Of a DNA stretch of 64,000 nucleotides, positions 33,891 to 42,765 are shown piece after piece. The notes below the pieces were generated by a model. The model was not told the DNA's origin, did not search any database, and saw nothing but the letters and a program-made list of their open reading frames with translations. Source of the stretch: Amycolatopsis acidiphila (GTDB taxonomy: Bacteria > Actinomycetota > Actinomycetes > Mycobacteriales > Pseudonocardiaceae); assembly GCF_021391495.1 (NCBI RefSeq), contig NZ_CP090063.1, positions 4,464,001 through 4,528,000 on the forward strand, given 5' to 3'. Positions within the stretch are counted from its first letter, which is position 1. Each line of letters opens with the position of its first letter. The position numbers and the translations under genes were made by a program.

Positions 33891-34601
33891 TCAACCAGCC
33901 GCGATGCGTTTGCGGATCTCGTCGAAGTGCTCGCTCACGGCTTCGCCGACGGCGGCCCCGTCGCTGGTCGCGATCGCCTCCACGATCCGGCGGTGCTTCG
34001 CCTCCAGCCCGTCCGGCCGCGACGTCGGCGTGCCGATCAGCGACTCCGTCTGCCGGTACACGTCCCAGAACAGCCGGATCAGCTCGAGCGCCAGCTCGTT
34101 GCCCGCCGCCTCGCCGATGAGCTCGTGGAACCGGCGATCGGCCACCGACGCGGTCGCCGGGTCGGCCATCCGGTCCACGCACTCGCCCAGCGCCGCCAGC
34201 AGCTGCCCGTTCCCGACGACCTTGCGCGTCAGCTCGGTCTCCAGGATCTGCCGCACCTCCAGCAGATCGCTGAGCCCGCGCAGATCCTGCCGCGACCGGG
34301 CCCGCGTCCGGAACAGCAGCGACGGGCTCAGCGCGGCCATGCTCGCATCCCCGACGAAGGTCCCGTAGCCATGCCGGATCTCGACGATCCCCAGCGCCTG
34401 CAAGGTCCGCAGCGCCTCCCGCACCGAGTTCCGCGCGACCCCGAACTCCTCCATCAGCCGCGGTTCCGGCGGCAGCGGGTCGCCGGCCCGCAGCCTTCGC
34501 CGGTCGATCAGCTCGAGGATGGAGTCGACCAGCTCCTGGCCGCGTGTGACCCGCACTCTTGCCCTCGCTTCGATCTGTGAGCTAGCGTACCGGCGCATCA
34601 T
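33891..34601 (-). CDS. FCD-domain GntR-family (FadR-subfamily) transcriptional regulator
   Basis: A 236-residue regulator with an N-terminal winged HTH (residues about 20-85, EPRLMEEFGVARNSVREALRTLQALGIVEIRHGYGTFV) and a C-terminal FCD domain (about 95-225) with metal-binding His/Asp positions (RRFHELIGEAAGNE, EAKHRRIVEAI). Binds a small carboxylate as a rule. Two sites with the same core lie upstream of the lyase gene and directly before its own start/opposite the MFS start, so it probably controls both. The ATGs 34601 and 34598 are both possible; the operator abuts the first. Confidence 0.88.
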   Translation of the reverse strand: MMRRYASSQIEARARVRVTRGQELVDSILELIDRRRLRAGDPLPPEPRLMEEFGVARNSVREALRTLQALGIVEIRHGYGTFVGDASMAALSPSLLFRTRARSRQDLRGLSDLLEVRQILETELTRKVVGNGQLLAALGECVDRMADPATASVADRRFHELIGEAAGNELALELIRLFWDVYRQTESLIGTPTSRPDGLEAKHRRIVEAIATSDGAAVGEAVSEHFDEIRKRIAAG

Positions 34602-34618
34602 ACGACGTCCAACGTCCT
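34602..34618. promoter_or_regulatory. GntR-type operator between gntR and the MFS gene
   Basis: ACGACGT-CCA-ACGTCCT is an imperfect palindrome; read on the minus strand it gives AGGACGTTGGACGTCGT, sharing the 15-bp core with the site at 33512-33538. It directly precedes the gntR start and lies 28 bp before the MFS start, fitting control of both divergent genes. Confidence 0.7.
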
Positions 34619-34645
34619 ACGAGTTTCCTCGACGAAGAGGGGAAC

Positions 34646-36065
34646 ATGGCTGCCACGCCGACCCGCGTTCCCTGGTACCGGCAGATCGGCCCGGGCCAGT
34701 GGAAGGCGTTCAGCGCCGCCTAGCGGCTACCTGCTCGACGGCTTCGACTTCGTGATCATCACGCTCGTCCTGACCGAGATCCGCACCGAGTTCCACCTGT
34801 CGCTGGCCGGTGCCGCGACGCTGGTGTCGGCGGCGTTCGTCTCCCGGTGGTTCGGCGGCCTCGCCCTCGGCGCCTTCGGCGCCCGCTTCGGCCGCCGCCC
34901 GGCGATGATCCTCAGCATCCTCTGCTACGCCGTCGGCACCGCCCTGTGCGGGTTCGCCTGGAGCTACTGGTCGCTGTTCGTCTTCCGGGCGGTCGTCGGC
35001 ATCGGCATGGCCGGCGAGTACGGCTCCAGCAGCACCTACGGGATGGAAAGCTGGCCCAAGACCCTGCGCAACCGCGCGAGCGGCTTCCTGCTCTCGGCGT
35101 ACCCGGTCGGCACGATCCTCGCCGCCCGCGCCTACGACCTCGTCGTCCCGCACCTGGGCTGGCGCCGGCTGTTCTGGATCGGGATCGTGCCGGTGCTCGT
35201 CGCGCTGTGGCTGCGCCGCGCGCTGCCCGAGGCGAAGGACTGGACCAAGGAGGTCGCCGCCCGCGGCGAGGGCTCCACCAGCGCGACCGCACTGCTGAAC
35301 CGGAGGTGGACCGTGGCCAACGTCGTCATCGGCCTGGTCGTCGCGGTCAGCCTCGTGCTCGTCTTCTCCGGTAACGCCGGCTCGCTCTACCCGCTCTACA
35401 TCGCGCTCTGCGTGCTCGGCTTCGCCGCGTTCGCCGTGCAGGTCAGCGGCCGTGCCTGGCCGATGGCGGTCGGGCTGATGGCCAGGGTGTTCTGCGCCTT
35501 CCTGTACTCGTGGCCGATCCAGTCGCTGCTGCCGACCTACCTCAAGACCGACCTGCACTACAACGCAGGCCAGGTCGCGAACGCGCTGACCTGGGCCGGG
35601 CTCGGCTACGCCCTGGGCTCGTGCCTCGCGGGCACCCTCGGCGACCGGTTCGGCACCCGGACCACCTACGTCGGCGGCCTGGTGCTGTCGCTGGTGTTCG
35701 TGTTCCCGGCGTTCGCCCTCGGCCGGGGCGGCAGCGTCGTCGCGGTCTGGGTGCTGCTGTTCGCCTTGCAGGGGACCAGCTCCGGCATCTCCGGGCTGCT
35801 GCCGAAGTACATCGGCGACCACTTCCCCGTCCGGCTGCGCGCGGCCGGCCTCGGCTTCACGTACAACGTCGGAGCACTGGGCGGCGCGGTCGCCCCGCTC
35901 GCGGGCGCGCAGGTCGCCGCGCACGTCGGGCTCGGCCCCGCGCTGGTCTGGCTCGCCGGCGGGCTGACGCTGGTCACGGCGCTCCTGGTCGGGTTCGACG
36001 TGCCGGCCCGGCTCGGCAGGCTCACCGGCCGGGCGCAGGAGCCCGCGGACGCCGCCGCCGGATGA
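34646..36065 (+). pseudogene. MFS transporter (sialate/sugar-acid symporter-like) with N-terminal frameshift
   Basis: Starts at ATG 34646 after GAGGGGA, reads 25 codons (MAATPTRVPWYRQIGPG to AFSAA) and hits TAG at 34721-34723. The next frame continues at once with G-Y-L-L-D-G-F-D-F-V, the expected TM1 of a 12-14-helix MFS symporter, through to 36065. Loss of two bases near 34720 (or gain of one) restores one frame. The remaining ORF is long and undamaged, with GxxxDRFGTR loops. The transport partner of the neighbouring lyase is implied. Without a sequencing error the gene would be inactive, unless GTG 34752 gives a truncated form. Confidence 0.7.
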
Positions 36066-36123
36066 AGCCCGGCGGCGATCACTGCGCGGGGATGCCCGGC
36101 GAACCGGCGGTAGCATTCCCGGC

Positions 36124-37068
36124 GTGCGTGATATCGCCGTCTTCAGCGGTAGTGCCCATCCCGAGCTCGCCGCGGAGATCTGCGCGCAGCTCGGCGTCGA
36201 CCTCTACCCGGTCAGCGTGCGCCGGTTCGCCAACGACTGCCTCGAGGTCCAGCTGCAGGCCAACTGCCGCGAGCGCGACGTGTTCCTCATCCAGCCGATC
36301 GTCGCGCCGGTGCAGGAGCACCTGGTCGAGCTGCTGCTGATGCTCGACGCCGCACGCGGCGCGTCGGCGGCCCGCACGACCGTCGTGATGCCGCACTACG
36401 CCTACGCCCGGTCCGACAAGAAGGACGCACCGCGCATCTCGATCGGCGGCAGGCTGGTCGCGGACCTGCTGGTGACCGCCGGGGCGAACCGGGTGCTGGC
36501 GATGACGCTGCACTCGCCGCAGGTGCACGGGTTCTTCAGCGTCCCGGTCGACCATCTGCACGCCCTGCGCGAGCTGGCCGGGCACTTCCGCCGCTACGAC
36601 CTGAGCAACACCACGGTCGTCTCCCCCGACCTGGGCAACGCCAAGCCCGCCTCGCACTTCGCGCGGCTGCTCGGGGTGCCGGTCGCGGCCGGGGCCAAGG
36701 AGCGCTTCGCCGACGACAGGGTCGCCATCAGCTCGATCATCGGCGAGGTCGCCGGGCGCGACGTGATCGTGCTCGACGACGAGATCGCCAGGGGCAGCAC
36801 GGTACTGGAGCTGCTGACGCGGTTGCGCGAGTTCGGCGTCCGGTCGATCCGCGTGGCCTGCACGCACGGGCTGTTCGCGGGCGGCGCGCTCAAGCGCATC
36901 GGCGACCAGCCGGACGTGCTGGAGATCGTGTGCACGAACACGGTTCCGGTGCACCCGGAGGAGTCGGCACCGAAGCTCACGGTGCTGTCGATCGCGCCGG
37001 CGCTGGCGGAGGCGATGCGCCGCATCCACAACGGCGAGTCGGTCAGCGCCCTGTTCGACGCCCAGTAG
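36124..37068 (+). CDS. Ribose-phosphate diphosphokinase (PRPP synthetase) paralog
   Basis: A 314-residue protein of the Prs family. The pyrophosphate-binding MTLHSPQVHGFF region and YARSDKKDAPRISI are kept; the PRPP-binding loop reads DDEIARGST in place of the usual DDxIDTAGT, and the catalytic flexible loop retains Lys-x-Arg in AKERF. Canonical Prs proteins are very well conserved, so this is a divergent copy, possibly specialised for a secondary pathway. GTG start. It is downstream of the MFS gene but no operon link is evident. Confidence 0.85.
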   Translation: MRDIAVFSGSAHPELAAEICAQLGVDLYPVSVRRFANDCLEVQLQANCRERDVFLIQPIVAPVQEHLVELLLMLDAARGASAARTTVVMPHYAYARSDKKDAPRISIGGRLVADLLVTAGANRVLAMTLHSPQVHGFFSVPVDHLHALRELAGHFRRYDLSNTTVVSPDLGNAKPASHFARLLGVPVAAGAKERFADDRVAISSIIGEVAGRDVIVLDDEIARGSTVLELLTRLREFGVRSIRVACTHGLFAGGALKRIGDQPDVLEIVCTNTVPVHPEESAPKLTVLSIAPALAEAMRRIHNGESVSALFDAQ

Positions 37069-37095
37069 CCGCGCAAGCCCCCAGGAAGCGTCCTC

Positions 37096-38019
37096 CTAGG
37101 CCAGGTGCTGTCTGCTGAGGAAGTCCCACATGATCGTCGCCGCGCCCGCCTGCTCCCCCACGTACGTCGTGTAGGGCGCTTTCGTTCGGGTGGCCGTCGG
37201 CCAGAAGTGCGTCAGTCCTGAGTAGACGGCCGCCGAGAGTTGCGTGCCGCCCCGGCAGCCGGTCCACGACGTGAGCGTCAGCGGGCCCGTGCGGGTGGTG
37301 GCGCCCGCACCCGTACAGCCGTTGCGGGACTGCCACTGCGCGACCGCCTGGTCCAGCGCGATCGTCGCGGTCGGCGAGAAGTGCTCGCTGCGCACCACCG
37401 AGTCGTTGGTGCCGCTGGCCATCAGCGCCGAGATCGGTTTCCCGCCGCCGCACGGGGCGAGCGGAACCGCACCATAGGTCGCGAGTGCGGCGAAAACGTC
37501 CGGATGCTCGCAAACCTCTTCGAACGACAGTTTCGCCCCATTGCTGTACCCGACGAGATAAATCCGGCGCAGGTCGCTTTCGAAATAATGTGACGCGTCG
37601 GCGGCGAGCCGGGTCAGGAATTCCGTGTCGTGCACGCCCTCCTTCGCCGCGACCCCACAGCAGCCGTGCCCGGCGTTCCAGGACTGGGAGATCCCCAGCG
37701 GGTAGACGATGTTCACCAGCCCGCGCTCGGCGTAGGGCAGGAACCCCGTGCGGGCCGACTCCTGCTGCGCGGTGATGCCGCGCCCGTGCAGCATTATCAG
37801 CAACGGAAGTCCCTTGTGTCGCACCGAAGACCCGACCGCGAGGTACGTCCGCTTCATCCCGTCCACGGTCAGCTGCCGCTGCACCGTCGTGGTGCCGTCG
37901 GTGCTCGCCGGGGCCGCCGTCGCCGCATGTCCCTCCGACACGACGGGCTCACTGACAGTCGGCGCCGAGCAGGCGGCTAATGTGAGGAACGCGCCAACAA
38001 CGAGGAACAACCGTCTCAT
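37096..38019 (-). CDS. Secreted lipoprotein esterase (PHB-depolymerase/LpqC-like)
   Basis: A 307-residue alpha/beta hydrolase of the poly(3-hydroxybutyrate)-depolymerase/esterase group. A lipobox (TLAAC, Cys17) makes it a surface lipoprotein. The nucleophile elbow is GYSNGAK, with an oxyanion HGRG segment upstream (LLIMLHGRG) and late His in THFWPTA. Cys pairs (GHGCCG, NGCTG, TGCRG) fit disulfides outside the cell. ATG 38019 is preferred over ATG 38064. Related enzymes hydrolyse feruloyl/acetyl esters or short polyesters; exact substrate not known. Stands alone and divergent from the ligase operon. Confidence 0.85.
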   Translation of the reverse strand: MRRLFLVVGAFLTLAACSAPTVSEPVVSEGHAATAAPASTDGTTTVQRQLTVDGMKRTYLAVGSSVRHKGLPLLIMLHGRGITAQQESARTGFLPYAERGLVNIVYPLGISQSWNAGHGCCGVAAKEGVHDTEFLTRLAADASHYFESDLRRIYLVGYSNGAKLSFEEVCEHPDVFAALATYGAVPLAPCGGGKPISALMASGTNDSVVRSEHFSPTATIALDQAVAQWQSRNGCTGAGATTRTGPLTLTSWTGCRGGTQLSAAVYSGLTHFWPTATRTKAPYTTYVGEQAGAATIMWDFLSRQHLA

Positions 38020-38206
38020 TTGTCCAGTTGTCCGGGAAACGCGCTGCTGGCGCCACAACTTCATGTGGACATTGTGCCCGCTGGACCGGGAAAAGCGGCG
38101 TGAAACCGCGAGTCTTCTCAGGTCTCTCTCATGATGGTGCCAGCGCGTACATAGGAACGTTGACCAGACTCGGCATGTGTTCGGCGAAAAGCGTGTGGAG
38201 GGTTTT

Positions 38207-39694
38207 ATGGCGATTGTGTCCCGGTTGCTGTCCGCCCGGGCGCAGGAGCGGGGGGACGCGCTCGCGTTCCTGTCCGGGGCGGACGAGCGGGCACTGACCT
38301 GGCGTGCGGTCGCCGAGCACGCCGCGCACTGGCGGCACGAGGTGGCGCCGGGCAGCAGGGTCGGCCTGGTGATCGCCGATCCGCTCACGTTCACCGCGGC
38401 CTACCTGGGCTGCCTGTCCGCAGGGCTGACCGCGGCGCCGATCGACCCGCGGCTGACCGCCCCGGAGCTGGCCGAGGTGCTCGCCCGGCTGCGGGTGGAC
38501 GTGCTCGCGACCGACCAGGAGGAGCCGGTCATCTCCGCCGACCTGGACATCGTGGCGGTCGATCTCGCCGGCCCGCGCCGGATCTGGTCGGCCACGACGG
38601 CGAACCGGCCCAGCGACGGCGCCGCGTTGCGGCCCGCGGTGCTGCTCACCAGCTCCGGCACGACCGGGCGCCCCAAGGGGGTCCCGCTCACCGAGTGGCA
38701 GCTGATGCACGCCGCCGGGCGCGTCGCGCGGCACCACCGGTTCGGCCCCGGCGAGCGCGGCTACACCCCGCTCCCGCTGTTCCACGTCAACGCCCAGGTG
38801 ATGGGCCTGCTGGCGACCGTCGCCGGCGGTGCCTCGCTGGTCATCGACCGCCGCTTCGAGACCGACGAGTACTGGTCGCGCGTGGAGCGGCACTCCCCCA
38901 CCTGGCTCAACGCCGTCCCCGCCATCCTCACCTCACTGGCCCAGCGGCCCGCGCCGCCCGCGCACGTGGTGGACCGGGTGCGGTTCGCGCGCTCGGCCTC
39001 GGCGCCGTTGCCGCCCGGGACGGCCCTGGCCTTCACCGAGCGCACCGGGCTGGGCGTGCTCGAGACCTACGGCATGTCCGAAGCCGCGGGCCAGATCACC
39101 TCGAACCCGCTGGACCCCCGGCTGCGCCGGGCCGGCTCGGTCGGCCTGCCGGTCGAGGTGGAGCTGATCGTCGCCGGGCCCGACGGCCGCGAGGCGCGCC
39201 CCGGCGAGGAGGGCGAGGTGCTGCTGCGCGGGCCGCAGATCGTCGGCGAGTACCTCGAGCTCGACGCGGACGGGCCCGAGCGGACCCGGTCCGCGCGCAC
39301 CGCGGAGGGCTGGCTGCGCACCGGTGACGTCGGCGTCCGCGACGAGGCCGGGTTCCTGCGCCTGGCCGGCCGCGCGGACGACGTGATCAACCGCGGCGGC
39401 GAGAAGATCTACCCGCAGGAGGTGGAGAACGTCCTGCTGGCGCATCCCGGCGTCGCGGCGGTCGCCGTCGTCGGCGCGCCGCACGAGCGGCTCGGCCAGG
39501 TGCCGGTCGCGTTCGTGACCACCCGCCGGTCGGACCCCGAGGAGCTCAAGGAGTCGCTGCGGGCCTGGTGCGAGCAGCGGCTGACCCGCTACAAGCGCCC
39601 GACCGTCGTCGAGGTCACCGACGCGCTGCCGGTCGGCCCGACCGGGAAGGTGCTGCGGCGCGCACTGCGGTCCGAGCTGGCGGGCAGCCAGTGA
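38207..39694 (+). CDS. AMP-dependent acyl-CoA ligase / adenylating enzyme
   Basis: A 495-residue ANL-superfamily ligase. The A3 phosphate loop LLTSSGTTGRPKGVP, the YGMSEA core, the A7-like LRTGDVG and the C-terminal lysine in PTGKVLRRAL are all present. Activates a carboxylic acid as an acyl-adenylate and, if CoA-dependent, forms the thioester. ATG 38207 follows GGAGGG. First gene of a five-gene, partly overlapping operon with a membrane acyltransferase, a ComA-like synthase, a VOC protein and a histidine phosphatase. Product of the pathway unknown; oxalyl-CoA-synthetase-like enzymes are also close in length. Confidence 0.88.
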   Translation: MAIVSRLLSARAQERGDALAFLSGADERALTWRAVAEHAAHWRHEVAPGSRVGLVIADPLTFTAAYLGCLSAGLTAAPIDPRLTAPELAEVLARLRVDVLATDQEEPVISADLDIVAVDLAGPRRIWSATTANRPSDGAALRPAVLLTSSGTTGRPKGVPLTEWQLMHAAGRVARHHRFGPGERGYTPLPLFHVNAQVMGLLATVAGGASLVIDRRFETDEYWSRVERHSPTWLNAVPAILTSLAQRPAPPAHVVDRVRFARSASAPLPPGTALAFTERTGLGVLETYGMSEAAGQITSNPLDPRLRRAGSVGLPVEVELIVAGPDGREARPGEEGEVLLRGPQIVGEYLELDADGPERTRSARTAEGWLRTGDVGVRDEAGFLRLAGRADDVINRGGEKIYPQEVENVLLAHPGVAAVAVVGAPHERLGQVPVAFVTTRRSDPEELKESLRAWCEQRLTRYKRPTVVEVTDALPVGPTGKVLRRALRSELAGSQ

Positions 39695-40851
39695 GCAAAC
39701 GCGGGGAGCACCTGTACTACGTCGACCTGATCCGCGTGCTGACCGTCGGCCTCGTCATCGGCACGCACGTCCTCGCGTTCGCCCCGGTGCCGCCGACCGT
39801 GCTCGTCGGTGCGCTCGGCATGGTGTTCCACGTCAGCCGCGAGGTGTTCTTCCTGCTCACCGCCTTCGTGCTGACCTACAGCACCGGGCGCAAGAAGGTC
39901 CGGTGGCCGAAGTTCTGGGCGCGGCGCTACCTGTTCGTCGTCGTGCCGTACCTGGTCTGGACCGTCGCGTACTTCTTCGCCAACGGCGGCCCGTTCTTCG
40001 GCGAGGCGTTCGTGCAGCAGCTGCTCACCGGCACCGCGCGCTACCACCTGTACTTCCTGCTCGTCTCGATGCAGATCTACCTGGTGTTCCCGCTGATCCG
40101 CGCGCTGCTGCGGGCGACGGAACGGTGGCACGGGCCGCTGCTGGGGCTGGCCGTGCTGTTCCAGCTCGCGTTCGCCTACGCCGTGCAGCACCAGTGGGAC
40201 CTCGGCCCGCTCTCGGGCTGGGTGCGGGCGCCGGACGCGCTGCTGCCCAGCTACCTCGGCTACGTCCTGGCCGGCTCCATCGCCGCCTGGCACCGGGACG
40301 CGCTCGTCGGGTGGACCCGGCAGCACGTGCGGCTGGTGTTCGGCGGCGCGGCGAGCGTGGTCGCGCTCTCGGTCGTCGTCTACCTGGTGCAGGTCTGGGG
40401 CGACGGCCAGCCCCCGCTGCAGGCGAGCATGGTGTTCCAGCCGGTGGTGGCGGTGGAGAGCGCCGCGATCGCGTGGACCTTCCTCGCCACGGGCCTGCTG
40501 TGGCAGGAGCGGCGGCGGTTCGGCGAGAAGCTCGTCACCGCCACCTCCGACGCCTCGTTCGGCATCTACCTGCTGCACCCGCTGGTGCTGCAGGGCGCGC
40601 TGCTCGGCGCCGGCGCGACCGGGCTGGTCGACTTCGCCCAGACCGTGCCGAACGCGCTGGTGCTGGTCGTGCTCGTGGTGGTGTTCCTGCCGCTGCTCTA
40701 CCTCGTGTCGGGGCTGCTCACCGCGGCCGCCCGGCGCACCCCGGTCAGCCTCGCGCTCACCGGCCGGCCGTGGTCGCGGCCCGTCCGGCGCAGCGTGCCC
40801 GCCCGCGGCAGCGAAGACCTCGCGCTCGCGAACACAGGAGGAGCCCGATGA
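39691..40851 (+). CDS. Membrane acyltransferase (acyltransferase-3/OafA-like)
   Basis: A 386-residue integral membrane protein with about ten hydrophobic segments. Arg15 in LIRVLTVGLVIGTHV and the later FEVFF/REVFFLLTAFVL and FGIYLLHPLV motifs are typical of the acyltransferase-3 family, which moves acyl groups from acyl-CoA across or at the membrane to sugars or lipids. GTG start overlaps the ligase stop (GTGA), so the ligase may supply its acyl donor. It ends overlapping the ComA-like gene by 4 bp. Acceptor unknown. Confidence 0.88.
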   Translation: MSKRGEHLYYVDLIRVLTVGLVIGTHVLAFAPVPPTVLVGALGMVFHVSREVFFLLTAFVLTYSTGRKKVRWPKFWARRYLFVVVPYLVWTVAYFFANGGPFFGEAFVQQLLTGTARYHLYFLLVSMQIYLVFPLIRALLRATERWHGPLLGLAVLFQLAFAYAVQHQWDLGPLSGWVRAPDALLPSYLGYVLAGSIAAWHRDALVGWTRQHVRLVFGGAASVVALSVVVYLVQVWGDGQPPLQASMVFQPVVAVESAAIAWTFLATGLLWQERRRFGEKLVTATSDASFGIYLLHPLVLQGALLGAGATGLVDFAQTVPNALVLVVLVVVFLPLLYLVSGLLTAAARRTPVSLALTGRPWSRPVRRSVPARGSEDLALANTGGAR

Positions 40852-41606
40852 GCCGTACCACGATGATGATCGACCCGGGCCTGCCGACCGGCCTGTTCAC
40901 CGACGTGATCAGCAGTCACGGCCAGTACGTCGGGCTGGTCAAGTTCGGCTGGGGCACCGCGCTGGTGACCCGCGACCTCGACCGCAAGCTGGGTGTCCTG
41001 CGCGAAGCCGGGATCGGCTTCTACTTCGGCGGCACGCTGTTCGAGTGGTACCTGGTGCAGGACCGCCTCGACGACTACCTCGCGCTCGTCGAGCGCACCG
41101 GTGCGACGCACATCGAGGTGTCCAACGGCACGATCCCGCTCGATCAGCCCGCCAAGGCCGGGTACGTGCGGCGGATGGCGCAGTACCGGCCGGTGCTCTC
41201 GGAGGTCGGGTACAAGGACGCCGAGCGCTCGGCGCAGCTGTCCCCCGCCGACTGGGTCGGCGCGATCCGCGAGGACCTCGACGCCGGTGCCGAGCTGGTG
41301 ATCACCGAGACCCGCGAGAGCGGCCGCAGCGGGATGGCGCGTCCGGACGGGCACCTGCGCGACGACGTGCTGCGGGCCGTGCTCGCCCGGGTGGACGCCG
41401 GGCGCCTGCTGTTCGAGGCCCCCACGAAGGACCTGCAGGTCGAGCTGATCCGGGAGCTGGGGCCCGAGGTCAACCTCGGCAACATCGCCGCCGCCGACCT
41501 GGTCGGGGTGGAGACGCTGCGCCGCGGCCTGCGCGGCGACACCCTGCTGCAGATGACCCCCTGCGCGGCCGGATTCCCGCTGCCGCGCACCGTTTCCGTC
41601 GCCTGA
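40848..41606 (+). CDS. Phosphosulfolactate synthase-like protein (ComA family)
   Basis: A 252-residue TIM-barrel protein of the ComA family. It keeps GLVKFGWGT, FYFGGTLFEW, ATHIEVSNGT and the SEVGYKD loop (about 118-124), followed by AELVITETRESG. Family enzymes add sulfite to phosphoenolpyruvate to give phosphosulfolactate, the first step of coenzyme M synthesis in methanogens and of spore sulfolactate in bacilli. An actinomycete does not make coenzyme M, so another sulfonate end-product is likely. ATG with AGGAGGAG site; overlaps the acyltransferase gene by ATGA. No ComB phosphatase homologue is present; the operon's histidine phosphatase may substitute. Confidence 0.85.
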   Translation: MSRTTMMIDPGLPTGLFTDVISSHGQYVGLVKFGWGTALVTRDLDRKLGVLREAGIGFYFGGTLFEWYLVQDRLDDYLALVERTGATHIEVSNGTIPLDQPAKAGYVRRMAQYRPVLSEVGYKDAERSAQLSPADWVGAIREDLDAGAELVITETRESGRSGMARPDGHLRDDVLRAVLARVDAGRLLFEAPTKDLQVELIRELGPEVNLGNIAAADLVGVETLRRGLRGDTLLQMTPCAAGFPLPRTVSVA

Positions 41607-41629
41607 GGACAGTCCACAAAGGAGCATTG

Positions 41630-42028
41630 ATGCGCGACACGCACGACGCCTGCCACATCGCGGTCCCCGCCAGGGACCTCGACGAGGCGGTGGAGTTCTA
41701 CGTCTTCGGCCTCGGCGCGAAGATGGCCCGCCGCTACGACGACCGGGTGACCTTCGACTTCTTCGGCGACCAGCTGGTGTGCCACCTGTCCGACGACGTC
41801 CCGGCCGAGCCGGTGATGTACCCGCGGCACTTCGGGGTGAGCTTCGCCCGCGCCGAGGACTTCGACCGCCTCGTGCGGCTGGTGGAGAACCGCAAGCTGC
41901 GCACGCTGGCCGGGCCCGCGGTGCGGTTCGAGGGCACCGCCGAGCAGCACCGCACGATCGCGCTCGCCGACCCGTCGAACAACGTGATCGAGTTCAAGAA
42001 CTACGACGACCCGCGGCTGCAGTACTGA
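41630..42028 (+). CDS. VOC-family protein (glyoxalase/bleomycin-resistance fold)
   Basis: A 132-residue vicinal-oxygen-chelate protein with a two-module beta-alpha-beta-beta-beta fold; metal-binding candidates are His9 (DACHIAV), a His in the middle strand and the Glu in NNVIEFKNY. These proteins act as metal-dependent lyases, isomerases, epimerases or antibiotic-binding proteins. Within the operon it could act on a sulfolactate or oxo-acid intermediate; this is conjecture. GGAG site before ATG; its stop overlaps the next start (TGATG). Confidence 0.88.
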   Translation: MRDTHDACHIAVPARDLDEAVEFYVFGLGAKMARRYDDRVTFDFFGDQLVCHLSDDVPAEPVMYPRHFGVSFARAEDFDRLVRLVENRKLRTLAGPAVRFEGTAEQHRTIALADPSNNVIEFKNYDDPRLQY

Positions 42029-42627
42029 TGGCCGTTCTGCACCTGGTGCGCCACGGCGAGAGCGAGTGGAACCTCGCCGGGCGCGTGCAGGGCCAGTCGC
42101 CCGAGGCCGGTGCGCTCACCGCGCGCGGGCTCGACCAGGCGGCGCGCACGGCGGCCCTGCTCGCCGAGCGCCACCCGGACGCGGCGGCGATCTTCAGCAG
42201 CGACCTGCCGCGGGCCAGGCAGACCGCGGACGTCATCGCCGGGGTGCTCGGCCTGCCGGTGCACACCGATCCGCGGCTGCGCGAGCAGGATCTGGGCTCC
42301 CTGGAGGGTTTGCGGTTCGCCGACCCGCTGGACGGGGGCATCGTGCAGGACGCGATCGACCGGCTGTGGCGGGAGCCCTGGCGGCGCCCCGGCGGCGGGG
42401 AGAGCATCACCGACCTGTACGAACGGATCCACGCCACGCTCGACCGGTACGCCGGGGAGCACGAGGGACGCGAGCTGGTCCTCGTCACCCACGGCGGTCC
42501 GGTCCGGGTGGCCACCACCACGGCCGACCCACGGCTGCGCGAGCCGGTCCCACGGGTCGAGGTGGGCAACGCTACGGTGACCACACTGGACCGGTCGGGC
42601 CGGTACTCGCCGGACGCTTCGCGCTGA
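42028..42627 (+). CDS. Histidine phosphatase superfamily protein
   Basis: A 199-residue phosphatase. The phosphohistidine motif is R-H-G-E (residues 8-11), the second His lies in VTHGG, and the two Arg positions for phosphate binding are present (LVRHGESEWN, SSDLPRARQTA). A phosphoglycerate-mutase-like fold with phosphatase activity on small phosphorylated acids is expected, which would match removal of the phosphate from a ComA product. Last gene of the operon, one base overlapping the VOC gene. Confidence 0.9.
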   Translation: MAVLHLVRHGESEWNLAGRVQGQSPEAGALTARGLDQAARTAALLAERHPDAAAIFSSDLPRARQTADVIAGVLGLPVHTDPRLREQDLGSLEGLRFADPLDGGIVQDAIDRLWREPWRRPGGGESITDLYERIHATLDRYAGEHEGRELVLVTHGGPVRVATTTADPRLREPVPRVEVGNATVTTLDRSGRYSPDASR

Positions 42628-42765
42628 TCCCGGCGCGGCGGGCGAGCCGCTCCACCGCCCATGACCGGCCCGCCCGGGTCGCCGCCACGAGCGGCACCCC
42701 GGACCGATCGGGCTGTTGCTGAACAGTCATCCTGCGGCGGCGCGGGCTATGGGAAAGTTACCGCG

